From the NCBI GenBank assembly GCA_035760665.1, contig DASTSN010000105.1, positions 19,956 to 83,955 on the forward strand: a stretch of 64,000 nucleotides of DNA, written 5' to 3'. Below, piece by piece: positions 18,268-26,500 of this stretch. How positions within the stretch are numbered: position 1 is the first letter of the stretch; each line of letters begins with the position of its first letter. The translations under genes and the position numbers were made by a program. The notes below the pieces were generated by a model that saw nothing but the letters and a program-made list of their open reading frames with translations, was not told where the DNA came from and did no database searches. This DNA is from DASTSN01 sp035760665. Lineage in GTDB: Bacteria; Bacteroidota; Bacteroidia; Chitinophagales; Chitinophagaceae.

Positions 18268-19618
18268 TTTTTAAAACTGTTTTGGTGGATTCGGTAATTT
18301 TAAACCGGTCATCAATGCGGTACCCGATTACCCAGATGATTTTTTTGTTTGCCTCCAGCACCCACACGTTTTCTTTTTCCGTTATGGATAATTTCTGATC
18401 AATAAAAAAACGAGCCAGCTTTTTCTTTCCTCGCCGGCCGCCAGGTTGGTGCTGCATACCCAGCGGGTAGAAGTAATCGCCCGGTTTCCATTTACGCAAA
18501 ACCAGGGGAAAAGTAATCAGCCCCGCATCAAGGCAGGCCGTTAGTTTTTCCTGCGTAATGGCTAGGTTTGATACCGGCAGGATGTCAAGAGCCAATGTAC
18601 CGCCCGGAAAACTTGTTTTTCCCGGCCCCTCTACTAAAATGATGCTGCGCTCAGCCGCCTGCAGGGGGGCAATCACCAGCCAGCGGTGATGCCTGAAAAG
18701 CCTGTGGGAAGGCGATTGCAGGTATTTACCCGAAACAGCATCCAGCAGTTGAATCACCTCCGGCACTTGCTGGGGGTTAAATCCGAATTTTTTGATGATC
18801 TCGTAAACAATACTGTGCAGTGGCACCGATTTTTTTAATTTCAACACCGGGATGTGCACTTCGTCGCCTTTTTTCTCCAGCAATTTTTTCTCGTGCACCG
18901 CAATAGCCTGCCGGTATAACAGTTCCGTATCGCGAAAACGCTGCAAATTGGCAGCCAGGCTGCTTTGCACACCAGGATATATTTTCTCCATCAGCGGAAT
19001 AATTGCGTGGCGTACATAATTCCGCGTATACTTAACCTCTTTGTTCGAGCTGTCTTCGACCCACTCCAGGTTCGTTTCAGCAGCATAGGATTGTATTTCT
19101 TTTTTGTCGGCAAACAACAGCGGGCGGATGATCCTCCCCTGCTTTGGCAGCATGCCGCGTAAGCCAGAAATACCGGTACCTTTAAAAAAATGCATCACCG
19201 AGGTTTCGATGTTATCGTCCAGGTGATGAGCCGTCAGGATGTACCGAAGCGATAAAAATGCTTGTGTTTGGTTTTCCAGCAAATCGTCAAACCAGTTGTA
19301 ACGGAGTTCTCGTGCCGCAACCTGCACCGACACTTTTTGCTGCCGCGCATAGGCAGCTGTATCAAAACGCTTCACCAGCACCCGTTTCCCGTACCGATCA
19401 CCCAGTGAGCGAACAAATTGTTCATCCCGTTCACTTTCCGCCCCTCTTAATTGAAAATTGCAATGCGCTATCACAAAATCATACCCTGCCCGGCTGCACA
19501 GTTCACACAGCACTGCAGAATCCGCCCCACCGCTCACTGCCAGTAACAGCCCATCTCCGGGCAAAAACAATGGCTGCCCGTTGACAAATGCTATAAATTT
19601 TTCGAGGAGATTTGCCAT
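18248..19618 (-). CDS. tilS: tRNA(Ile)-lysidine synthase TilS
   Basis: A 456-residue enzyme that converts C34 of the CAU-anticodon tRNA-Ile to lysidine, letting it read AUA. The PP-loop ATP-binding motif SGGADS lies at residues 29-34, and the YILTAHHLDDNIET block, KGTGISGLRGM and the ARELRYNWF region mark the N-terminal catalytic domain. The C-terminal half (KWKPGDYFYPLGM, then KKLARFFIDQK) is the TilS C-terminal tRNA-binding domain. Length is normal for Bacteroidota. Four bases separate its start from the end of the upstream TPR gene, so the two form an operon. Confidence 0.95.
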   Translation of the reverse strand: MANLLEKFIAFVNGQPLFLPGDGLLLAVSGGADSAVLCELCSRAGYDFVIAHCNFQLRGAESERDEQFVRSLGDRYGKRVLVKRFDTAAYARQQKVSVQVAARELRYNWFDDLLENQTQAFLSLRYILTAHHLDDNIETSVMHFFKGTGISGLRGMLPKQGRIIRPLLFADKKEIQSYAAETNLEWVEDSSNKEVKYTRNYVRHAIIPLMEKIYPGVQSSLAANLQRFRDTELLYRQAIAVHEKKLLEKKGDEVHIPVLKLKKSVPLHSIVYEIIKKFGFNPQQVPEVIQLLDAVSGKYLQSPSHRLFRHHRWLVIAPLQAAERSIILVEGPGKTSFPGGTLALDILPVSNLAITQEKLTACLDAGLITFPLVLRKWKPGDYFYPLGMQHQPGGRRGKKKLARFFIDQKLSITEKENVWVLEANKKIIWVIGYRIDDRFKITESTKTVLKITTSSL

Positions 19619-19622
19619 TTTG

Positions 19623-19937
19623 TTAAAACGTTAGTTCTTCATAAGCACTGCGCAGTTCATTATATGCATGCCGGTCGCCGGTTTTCAGAGCCTGCTGCAT
19701 TCCCTGCTGGTAAACGTTAATGGCATCATTCGTGTGCTGCATCCGTTCCAATAGTTTGGCAAGATGGTAATAAGTGCCAACATAACCGGGATCTCTTTGT
19801 AAAATACGCTCAAATAATTGTCGCGCTGTGGTATCATCCCCCAGTTTACAATATTCAAGGGCCAGGGCATGCGACAAAAAATTATCTTCCGGGTTTTCCA
19901 GCAGCAAGGCTTTTATCTTTTCAATACGATCCGTCAT
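19623..19937 (-). CDS. Small tetratricopeptide repeat protein
   Basis: A 104-residue cytosolic protein with two to three TPR units. The first reads DNFLSHALALEYCKLGDDTTARQLFERIL and the second begins around DPGYVGTYYHLAKLLERM, with the typical small and aromatic TPR positions. A third partial helix pair closes the protein. TPR proteins bind partners; no enzyme domain is attached. The gene lies directly upstream of tilS with a four-base gap, suggesting co-expression, and runs divergent from etfB. The partner cannot be inferred. Confidence 0.75.
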   Translation of the reverse strand: MTDRIEKIKALLLENPEDNFLSHALALEYCKLGDDTTARQLFERILQRDPGYVGTYYHLAKLLERMQHTNDAINVYQQGMQQALKTGDRHAYNELRSAYEELTF

Positions 19938-19985
19938 ACCTAAAAAAATTTATCAATGAATGCCCCATTTTTAACCGGCAAGGCT

Positions 19986-19993
19986 TATCTTTG
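19986..19993 (+). promoter_or_regulatory. -7 promoter element upstream of etfB
   Basis: TATCTTTG at 19986-19993, followed by C, is an exact TAnnTTTG element with a 47-base leader to the etfB start. The -33 position carries only a T-rich stretch (around 19966-19972) and no clear TTTG. Confidence 0.5.
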
Positions 19994-20040
19994 CTTTAGT
20001 TGCATAAACAACTTTCTAACCGATCATATAAATTTGCCGG

Positions 20041-20784
20041 ATGAAAATTTTAGTTTGTATCAGTAAAACGCCGGACACTACGGCAAAAATAGCTTTCACA
20101 GATAACAACACGAAATTCGATAGTACGGGTGTGCAATGGATCATCAACCCTTACGATGAATGGTATTCACTGGTGAGAGCCATTGAATTAAAAGAAGCCG
20201 ATCCCTCTGCAATCATTCACCTGGTAACTGTAGGCGGCGCTGATGCGGAGCCTATCATCCGCAAGGCGCTTGCACTCGGCGGCGATGAAGCCATACGGGT
20301 TAATGCCGATAGCCAGGACAGCTATTTTATTGCTGCACAAATTGCCGAAGTAGCCAGGCAAGGCGCTTACGACCTGGTTTTGACCGGTAAGGAAACAATA
20401 GATTATAACAACGCATCAGTTGGTGGCATGGTGGCGGCCATGCTTGATTTACCTTATGTTTCGCCTGCTACCAGGTTTGAAATCAACGGTTCAAAGGCTG
20501 CAGTAACCCGCGAAATTGAAGGCGGTGAAGAAGTTTGTGAGGCGGAGTTGCCACTGGTTGTCAGTTGCCAAAAAGGCATGGCGGAACAACGTATCCCCAA
20601 CATGCGTGGTATTATGGCAGCCCGCACAAAGCCCCTGAAAGTTGTGGAACCCGTTGTTGCTGATACCTTGACTGCCGCTGTTAGTTTTGAGCTACCGCCT
20701 GCCAAGGCCGGCGTCAAATTAATACCAGCCGATAATGTAGATGAACTGGTGCGGCTGCTGCACGAAGAAGCTAAAATGATTTAA
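20041..20784 (+). CDS. etfB: Electron transfer flavoprotein subunit beta
   Basis: A 247-residue EtfB/FixA. With EtfA it forms a soluble FAD-containing heterodimer that carries electrons from acyl-CoA and other dehydrogenases to the quinone pool. Typical stretches are KILVCISKTPDTTAKI at the start, NPYDEWYSLVRAIELKE, LVLTGKETIDYNNASVGGM and the EIEGGEE region. The gene is followed 41 bases later by etfA. No acyl-CoA dehydrogenase or Etf:quinone oxidoreductase lies nearby, although a thiolase gene sits about 10 kb away. Secure call. Confidence 0.95.
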   Translation: MKILVCISKTPDTTAKIAFTDNNTKFDSTGVQWIINPYDEWYSLVRAIELKEADPSAIIHLVTVGGADAEPIIRKALALGGDEAIRVNADSQDSYFIAAQIAEVARQGAYDLVLTGKETIDYNNASVGGMVAAMLDLPYVSPATRFEINGSKAAVTREIEGGEEVCEAELPLVVSCQKGMAEQRIPNMRGIMAARTKPLKVVEPVVADTLTAAVSFELPPAKAGVKLIPADNVDELVRLLHEEAKMI

Positions 20785-20825
20785 ACACTGTTTACCCGGT
20801 TAAACGATAAACCAGAAACGTTAAT

Positions 20826-21791
20826 ATGTCAGTATTAATTTTTATAGATACCGCTGATGGGCATGTAAAAAAAGCCTCCCTTGAAGCGCTGAGCTATGGT
20901 ACCAAAGTGGCGGCACAACTGAATGCAGAGGCCGCTGCCCTGGTACTCGGAAACGTGAATGAAGACCTGCCCACTCTTGGAAAATATGGCGCTAAAAAAG
21001 TATACCATGTGCCGCAGGAACAACTGAATCATTTTGATGCGCAAGTCTTCAGCAAAGTAATTACACAAGTTGCAGAAAAAACCGGCGCCAGTGTGGTTGT
21101 TTTTGCCAATACTACTAACGGGAAAGCACTTGCTCCCCAGCTATCTGTTTTGCTGAAAGCAGGATTGGTATCCGGTGCAGTCGCCCTTCCGGATACATCG
21201 AATGGTTTTGTGGTGAAAAAAAATGTTTTTTCAGGTAAAGCCTTTATGAACGTTTCGGTTACAACGCCTGTAAAGATCGTTGCATTAAACCCCAACTCTT
21301 TCCCGGTAATTGCTGGTGAAGGTATGGCGGAGGTGGTGCCTTTCGAAGCAACAGTACCGGCTGGTAAAATAAAAATCACGGCTGTGAACAAAGCCAGCGG
21401 TGAAGTGCCGCTGACAGAAGCTGAGATCGTGGTAAGTGGCGGCCGTGGCCTGAAAGGGCCTGAAAACTGGGCTATTGTAGAAGATCTGGCAAAAGTGCTG
21501 CATGCCGCAACAGCCTGCAGCCGCCCTGTAGCAGATGCGCACTGGCGACCCCATCACGAACACGTGGGACAAACCGGCATTGCTATTGCACCAAATCTTT
21601 ATATTGCCATCGGTATTTCCGGGGCCATTCAGCATTTGGCCGGTGTGAACCGAAGCAAGGTGATTGTTGTTATCAATAAAGATCCGGAGGCACCTTTCTT
21701 CAAAGCAGCTGATTACGGTATTGTTGGCGATGCATTTGAAGTGGTACCGAAGTTGACGGACAGTATAAAAAAATTGAAAGGTATTGTATAA
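20826..21791 (+). CDS. etfA: Electron transfer flavoprotein subunit alpha
   Basis: A 321-residue EtfA, partner of the upstream EtfB. The C-terminal FAD-binding domain is well conserved: VVSGGRGLKGPENW, RPVADAHW, HVGQTGIAIAPNLYIAIGISG, QHLAGV and KAADYGIVGDAFEVVP. The N-terminal half has the Rossmann-like fold shared with EtfB. The gene ends before a strong intrinsic terminator, so etfB and etfA form a two-gene operon. Confidence 0.96.
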   Translation: MSVLIFIDTADGHVKKASLEALSYGTKVAAQLNAEAAALVLGNVNEDLPTLGKYGAKKVYHVPQEQLNHFDAQVFSKVITQVAEKTGASVVVFANTTNGKALAPQLSVLLKAGLVSGAVALPDTSNGFVVKKNVFSGKAFMNVSVTTPVKIVALNPNSFPVIAGEGMAEVVPFEATVPAGKIKITAVNKASGEVPLTEAEIVVSGGRGLKGPENWAIVEDLAKVLHAATACSRPVADAHWRPHHEHVGQTGIAIAPNLYIAIGISGAIQHLAGVNRSKVIVVINKDPEAPFFKAADYGIVGDAFEVVPKLTDSIKKLKGIV

Positions 21792-21815
21792 AGACCGTTC
21801 ACTTGAGAGATGTAC

Positions 21816-21847
21816 AAATGCGGCTGAGTTTTCAGCCGCATTTTTTT
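21816..21847 (+). terminator. Intrinsic terminator after etfBA
   Basis: A 12-bp stem (aaatgcggctga 21816-21827 with tcagccgcattt 21832-21843), a four-base loop and a run of seven T make a classical rho-independent terminator 25 bases after the etfA stop. Confidence 0.9.
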
Positions 21848-21878
21848 AATAAAATGCTTAGTTTCGCAGGATATAATT

Positions 21879-22478
21879 ATGAAGAAGATAGAGTTGGAAA
21901 TTGTTGCCCTCTCACACAGCATTACACAAACTCATTCTTATGCCGTTGTGCTGGGGGAAGTTAATGGTTTACGCAGGCTGCCAATCGTGATTGGCGGTTT
22001 TGAAGCGCAGGCTATTGCCGTGGCGCTGGAAAAAATGCAACCCAGCCGCCCACTTACACACGACCTGATGAAAAACTTCATGAATGCCTTTGCTATCGAT
22101 CTGCACGAGATTATCATTTGTGATCTGCAGGAGGGTATCTTTTATTCCAAGCTCGTTTGCTCTTCTGAAAATGATACGGTGGAAATCGATTCCCGTACTT
22201 CTGATGCACTGGCGCTGGCTGTACGCTTTGGCTGTCCTATTTATACTTACGAAAACATCCTGGAAAGTGCCGGCATCCTGATGGAAGACACCGGCAGCAA
22301 AAAGAAAAAAGTCCAGGCTGCAGAAGAAGAGGAACTGGAAGAGCCAACCGGTAAAGAAGACCTGAAAAGTATGACGCTGGATGAACTGAATACACTCTTA
22401 AACGATGTGCTGGAAAAAGAAGATTATATCCGTGCCATTGCTATCCGTGATGAGATTAATAGCCGTAAACGGAAATAA
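21879..22478 (+). CDS. Bifunctional nuclease family protein (DUF151) with C-terminal UvrB/UvrC motif
   Basis: A 199-residue protein. The N-terminal 130 residues are a DUF151/bifunctional nuclease domain (GEVNGLRRLPIVIGGFEAQAI, RPLTHDLMKNFM, IDSRTSDALALAVR), a family with reported RNase and DNase activity in some members. A charged linker (KKKKVQAAEEEELEEP) leads to a UvrB/UvrC-like helical hairpin (MTLDELNTLLNDVLEKEDYIRA), a protein-interaction element of nucleotide excision repair and of some regulators. The combination is frequent in Bacteroidota. The gene starts after the etfBA terminator and so has its own promoter. The exact role is not known. Confidence 0.85.
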   Translation: MKKIELEIVALSHSITQTHSYAVVLGEVNGLRRLPIVIGGFEAQAIAVALEKMQPSRPLTHDLMKNFMNAFAIDLHEIIICDLQEGIFYSKLVCSSENDTVEIDSRTSDALALAVRFGCPIYTYENILESAGILMEDTGSKKKKVQAAEEEELEEPTGKEDLKSMTLDELNTLLNDVLEKEDYIRAIAIRDEINSRKRK

Positions 22479-22549
22479 ACGAATCTGCACCAACTTGCCT
22501 GTTTAATTATTTTTTACTAACCTGCCCAACCGCCTTTTAACACCGGTTT

Positions 22550-23386
22550 ATGGTTGTTTTTCCCAATTGTAAAATCAATCTTGGTCTCACGATTATCCGC
22601 AAACGTGATGACGGCTACCATGACCTTGAAACGGTTTTTTACCCGCTGCCGTTGAAGGAAATGGTTGAAATCACCCCGGCTCCGGAAGCCACCGAAGCTA
22701 ATATCGAATTTTCGGCCAGTGGTAACCCCGTGGAGGGCAAGCCCGAAGACAACCTTTGCTGGCGGGCCTATTATTTACTAAAAAAAGATTTCCCGTTGCT
22801 GCCCCCCATTAAAATGCATTTACATAAAGCCATCCCTTCCGGTGCGGGACTTGGGGGTGGCAGTGCCGATGGTGCCGCGGTTTTGAAAATGCTCAATGAA
22901 AAATTTAAATTGCAACTCAGCAGGGAACAACTGATTGCCTATGCATTACAACTGGGAAGCGACTGTCCTTTTTTTATCGTAAACAAACCTTGCCTCGCAA
23001 CTAGTAGAGGCGAGCAGTTGGAAGAAATCCGCATAGATTTAGCCGGTTATAATTTTTTTATTGTCAATCCCGGTATTCATGTGTCCACGGCCCGTGCCTT
23101 TTCAATGATAACCCCTGGCCCGGCCGCTGTGTCTATAAAAGAAATCATTGCCCGCCCTGTGGAAACCTGGCATAAGGATTTGAAGAACGACTTTGAAAAA
23201 CCCGTCTTCGTTACTTTTCCAGAAATAAAAGCCATTAAGGACACCCTGTATGCAGCCGGGGCCCTCTACGCAGCAATGAGTGGCAGCGGCAGTACGGTGT
23301 TCGGTATTTTTCCAAAAGACCAGACTTTTTCCTTTCATTTTCCTGGTCATTATTTTACCAAAACACTATCCGGCCAGACTGAGTAA
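22550..23386 (+). CDS. ispE: 4-diphosphocytidyl-2-C-methyl-D-erythritol kinase IspE
   Basis: A 278-residue GHMP kinase of the MEP isoprenoid pathway. It phosphorylates CDP-methylerythritol at the 2-hydroxyl. The N-terminus (FPNCKINLGLTI, then KRDDGYHDLETVFYPL) and the ATP-binding motif PSGAGLGGGSADGA are diagnostic, and the C-terminal AMSGSGSTVFGIF is the GHMP motif 3. Length is normal. The 3' end overlaps the 3' end of the convergent VOC gene by 21 bases. Other MEP genes are not in the window. Confidence 0.96.
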   Translation: MVVFPNCKINLGLTIIRKRDDGYHDLETVFYPLPLKEMVEITPAPEATEANIEFSASGNPVEGKPEDNLCWRAYYLLKKDFPLLPPIKMHLHKAIPSGAGLGGGSADGAAVLKMLNEKFKLQLSREQLIAYALQLGSDCPFFIVNKPCLATSRGEQLEEIRIDLAGYNFFIVNPGIHVSTARAFSMITPGPAAVSIKEIIARPVETWHKDLKNDFEKPVFVTFPEIKAIKDTLYAAGALYAAMSGSGSTVFGIFPKDQTFSFHFPGHYFTKTLSGQTE

Positions 23387-23851
23387 TTCCTCCAAATCCA
23401 GCGCCTCCGTTATCATATCCAGGTTCCCTTCAGCATCCCGGGGCCACTGATCGGCAGGTTTATCCCAATACAATTCCACCCCGTTGTGATCAGGATCATT
23501 TAAATAAATAGCTTCAGAAACACCATGATCAGCCGCCCCGGTTAAGGGATATTTTGCGGTAATTAACCGTTTCACAATGTGTGCCAGGTCGGCCCGCTCA
23601 GGATACAAAATAGCTACGTGATACAATCCTGCGGCCTTTACCGGCGCCGGCTGCGCATTTTTACTGTGCCAGGTATTCAGCCCAATATGATGATGATACC
23701 CGCCGGCCGACAGGAACACAGCGCTGTTGCCATAATATTGCTGCACTTCAAACCCCAGCAGGTCGCGGTAAAACGCCAGGGCACGGTCAAGATCGGCAAC
23801 TTTCAGGTGCACATGACCGATGCGTGTACCCCCAGGAACGATATATGACAT
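23366..23851 (-). CDS. VOC family (glyoxalase/extradiol dioxygenase-like) protein
   Basis: A 161-residue single-unit vicinal oxygen chelate protein. It starts RIGHVHLKVADLDRALAFYRDLLGF, continues with GGYHHHIGLNTW and GLYHVAILYPERADL, and ends near YLNDPDHNGVELYWD, so candidate metal ligands (His of HVHLKV, His of YHVAI, Glu of VELYW) are present. The spacing resembles the N-terminal half of CatE-type catechol 2,3-dioxygenases of Bacillus. It could be a ring-cleavage or detoxification enzyme, but VOC substrates cannot be read from sequence. It overlaps ispE tail to tail. Confidence 0.82.
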   Translation of the reverse strand: MSYIVPGGTRIGHVHLKVADLDRALAFYRDLLGFEVQQYYGNSAVFLSAGGYHHHIGLNTWHSKNAQPAPVKAAGLYHVAILYPERADLAHIVKRLITAKYPLTGAADHGVSEAIYLNDPDHNGVELYWDKPADQWPRDAEGNLDMITEALDLEELLSLAG

Positions 23852-24024
23852 AGAACTGCATTTTAGCAGATGGAAGAAAAATTTTATCTTGCAGCAAATT
23901 ACAAACTATCCACATCAATCGATTCATAGCGTATTTCCTTGATCTGAACCTTGATTTCCTCAATCATCGAGGTTAAGCCTTTTTTCGACTCCCTGATTTT
24001 TATTTTTTTCCAAATCTTTCATTT

Positions 24025-25260
24025 ATGCAAACGACTATTTCTATGTCTGAAAAGACACAATACTATCTTGACCTTGAAGAAAAATACGGAGCCCATAATT
24101 ATCATCCCTTACCTGTTGTGCTCAACCGCGGCGAAGGCGTGTTTGTGTGGGATGTGGAAGGCCGGCGTTATTATGATTTTCTCAGCGGCTACTCCGCTGT
24201 GAACCAGGGGCACTGTCACCCGGAAATTCTCCAGTCTTTTATCGAACAATCCAAACGATTAACGCTGACCAGCCGTGCTTTTTACAATGATGCACTGGGG
24301 GAATACGAACAATTCATTACCCGGCTGTTTGGCTACGACAAGGTGCTGCCGATGAACACGGGCGTAGAGGCGGTAGAAACAGCGCTTAAATTGTGCCGTA
24401 AATGGGCGTACGAGGTTAAGGGAATACCCGTCAATGAAGCAACGATTGTTGTCTGCGAAGGAAATTTTCATGGCAGAACGTCGGGGGTCATTTCTTTCAG
24501 CACCGACCCGTCGGCCCGTAAAAACTTTGGACCTTACCTGCCGGGCTTTGTAACGATTCCGTACAACGATTTACCAGCCCTGGCCGCAGCTTTATCAAAC
24601 AAAAACATTGCAGGCTTTCTGGTGGAACCTATTCAGGGAGAAGCCGGGGTGGTAGTACCGGATGATGGTTACCTGGCAAAAGCCAAAGACCTGTGTGAAA
24701 AAGCCAATGTACTGTTTATTGGGGATGAAATACAAACCGGGCTTTGCCGCACGGGAAGAATGCTGGCCTGCGACCATGAAGAAGTACGCCCGGATATCCT
24801 GATTCTGGGAAAAGCGCTAAGCGGGGGTATGATGCCGGTAAGCGCCGTGCTGGCAGATGATGACATTATGCTGACCATCAAACCGGGTGAACATGGCTCT
24901 ACCTATGGCGGCAACCCGTTAGCAGCGCGGGTAGCCATTACGGCTTTACAGGTTCTGAAAAAAGAGCACCTGGCCGAAAATGCCGAAGCGATGGGAGCAC
25001 TGCTGCGCAATGAACTGGCAGCGCTGCAATCACCTTATATTAAACTGATTCGTGGCAAAGGATTACTGAATGCCATAGTCATTGAGCACCAAAATCCTGA
25101 AGCAGCCTGGGAACTTTGCCTGCAATTGAAAGAAAACGGGTTGCTGGCAAAACCCACGCATGGTGACAAAATCAGGCTGGCCCCGCCACTGCTGATCAGC
25201 CGGGAGCAGATTCGGGAATGTGCCGGTATTATCGAGGAAAGCCTTGCGATACTGCACTAA
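24025..25260 (+). CDS. rocD: Ornithine--oxo-acid transaminase RocD
   Basis: A 411-residue class III PLP aminotransferase that moves the delta-amino group of ornithine to 2-oxoglutarate, giving glutamate semialdehyde in arginine/ornithine breakdown or proline synthesis. The family-specific start (LEEKYGAHNYHPLPVV) separates it from acetylornithine aminotransferases. PLP contacts are IGDEIQTGLCRTG and the Schiff-base lysine Lys263 in LGKALSGGMMPVSA; HGSTYGGNPLAARV follows. The first ATG (24025) is taken; an internal ATG at 24043 is possible. A terminator directly follows. No arginase or P5C dehydrogenase is nearby. Confidence 0.94.
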   Translation: MQTTISMSEKTQYYLDLEEKYGAHNYHPLPVVLNRGEGVFVWDVEGRRYYDFLSGYSAVNQGHCHPEILQSFIEQSKRLTLTSRAFYNDALGEYEQFITRLFGYDKVLPMNTGVEAVETALKLCRKWAYEVKGIPVNEATIVVCEGNFHGRTSGVISFSTDPSARKNFGPYLPGFVTIPYNDLPALAAALSNKNIAGFLVEPIQGEAGVVVPDDGYLAKAKDLCEKANVLFIGDEIQTGLCRTGRMLACDHEEVRPDILILGKALSGGMMPVSAVLADDDIMLTIKPGEHGSTYGGNPLAARVAITALQVLKKEHLAENAEAMGALLRNELAALQSPYIKLIRGKGLLNAIVIEHQNPEAAWELCLQLKENGLLAKPTHGDKIRLAPPLLISREQIRECAGIIEESLAILH

Positions 25261-25270
25261 TTTGTTTTAC

Positions 25271-25301
25271 AAAACCGGCTATCTCTAAAGCCGGTTTTTT
25301 T
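25271..25301 (+). terminator. Intrinsic terminator after rocD
   Basis: aaaaccggct (25271-25280) pairs with agccggtttt (25289-25298) around an eight-base loop, followed by more T. It lies 10 bases after the rocD stop and 22 bases before the next start. Confidence 0.88.
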
Positions 25302-25322
25302 ATAAACACTTATCTTCAATAC

Positions 25323-26039
25323 ATGGATACGCATTTACACCATGAAGGACTAACGCATGATGAGCAGCATTTGAAGAGTTCCGATTTGCTGACAGATGTT
25401 GTAATTGGCATGAGTGACGGACTGACTGTACCCTTTGCCCTTGCTGCCGGTTTAAGCGGCGCCGTACATTCAACCGGGATCATTGTGATAGCCGGTATCG
25501 CAGAAATTGCAGCCGGCTCCATCGCCATGGGGCTGGGAGGTTACCTTGCTGGAAAAACAGAACAGGATCATTACCACACGGAGTTGAAGCGTGAATTTTA
25601 CGAAGTGGATAACCTGCGTGAACGGGAATTGGAGGAAACACGTGAGTTTTTTGCTAATATCGGCCTCAGTGAAGAGTTGCAGCAAAAGGCTACAGAGGAA
25701 ATTGCAAAAGATAAACAGCAATGGGTGGAATTCATGATGAAGTACGAACTGGGGCTTGATAAACCCGATCCGAAAAGAGCCACAAAATCGGCATTAAATA
25801 TCGGGTTATCGTATATCGTTGGAGGCTTGGTGCCATTGAGTCCTTATTTTTTTGTTGACGCACCTACAATAGGCCTGAAAATATCTGCACTGGTAACCCT
25901 GCTCTGCTTGTTTATTTTCGGCTGGTTTAAAAGTAAAATCACCGGCATTCATCCGTGGTGGGGCGCCCTTCGTGTTACGCTTATTGGTGCAGCAGCAGCC
26001 GCAGCGGCCTTTGGCGTGGCAAAATTATTTGAAGGATAA
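25323..26039 (+). CDS. VIT1/CCC1 family transporter
   Basis: A 238-residue membrane protein of the VIT/CCC1 family, which moves Fe(II) or Mn(II), in plants and yeast into the vacuole; bacterial roles are less clear. The first helix carries the family signature DVVIGMSDGLTVPFALAAGL, followed by AEIAAGSIAMGLGGYLAGK. A charged cytosolic helical domain (about residues 85-155, with EREL...EFFANIGL) resembles the metal-binding domain of VIT1. Three further helices close the protein. The ATG at 25323 is chosen because it begins right after the rocD terminator and gives a normal N-terminus; a longer frame would run into rocD. Confidence 0.88.
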   Translation: MDTHLHHEGLTHDEQHLKSSDLLTDVVIGMSDGLTVPFALAAGLSGAVHSTGIIVIAGIAEIAAGSIAMGLGGYLAGKTEQDHYHTELKREFYEVDNLRERELEETREFFANIGLSEELQQKATEEIAKDKQQWVEFMMKYELGLDKPDPKRATKSALNIGLSYIVGGLVPLSPYFFVDAPTIGLKISALVTLLCLFIFGWFKSKITGIHPWWGALRVTLIGAAAAAAAFGVAKLFEG

Positions 26040-26060
26040 GTGGAGTACTGCTGACCGGGT

Positions 26061-26456
26061 TTATTTGATCTCCTCTTTCAGTTTTACATCCGGGAACACA
26101 GCAGCAAGAAGCATCAATGCCGATGCCAATACAATCAGGTAAATGCCAGATTGCTTTTCGGGGCACTCACCCATCTGGCAGGCAGAAATAATAATATAAT
26201 TCCGGATAGCCCAGGCAATATTCAGGCCGCTTACCAGCAGGTTAAACCGTTTTGCCCAAACTCGCTGTATAAATGTAAACAGTACATAAAAAAAGGAAAG
26301 AAAAAAATGAAAATAGCCGGGCTTTCCAAAGTTGGTGCCGGTGGCATCTACGCCGCTGATAACCATTTGTTTTGAAGCAATCAGCACCCAGGGCGTAAAA
26401 CAGGAAATCAGCAGCAGGAGTACTGACAGTAAACCAATCCATTTCATCCAGCGCAT
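26061..26456 (-). CDS. Four-helix membrane protein of unknown function
   Basis: A 131-residue inner-membrane protein. Hydrophobic segments lie near residues 6-27, 47-64, 72-92 and 104-122. A short soluble loop between the first two contains VSGVDATGTNFGKPG. Similar small proteins are common in Chitinophagaceae genomes but I know of no function. The 3' end faces the VIT gene tail to tail, and its start is 44 bases downstream of the end of the CLC channel gene on the same strand, so it may be co-transcribed with the channel. Confidence 0.65.
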   Translation of the reverse strand: MRWMKWIGLLSVLLLLISCFTPWVLIASKQMVISGVDATGTNFGKPGYFHFFLSFFYVLFTFIQRVWAKRFNLLVSGLNIAWAIRNYIIISACQMGECPEKQSGIYLIVLASALMLLAAVFPDVKLKEEIK

Positions 26457-26500
26457 AGTGTCATTTTTTAAACGGGCAAAATTAGGTGTAAATAAAGAAA

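Noticed and set aside
19986..20040. Riboswitch in the etfB leader
   Set aside because: The leader of about 47 bases is too short and no conserved aptamer pattern was recognised.
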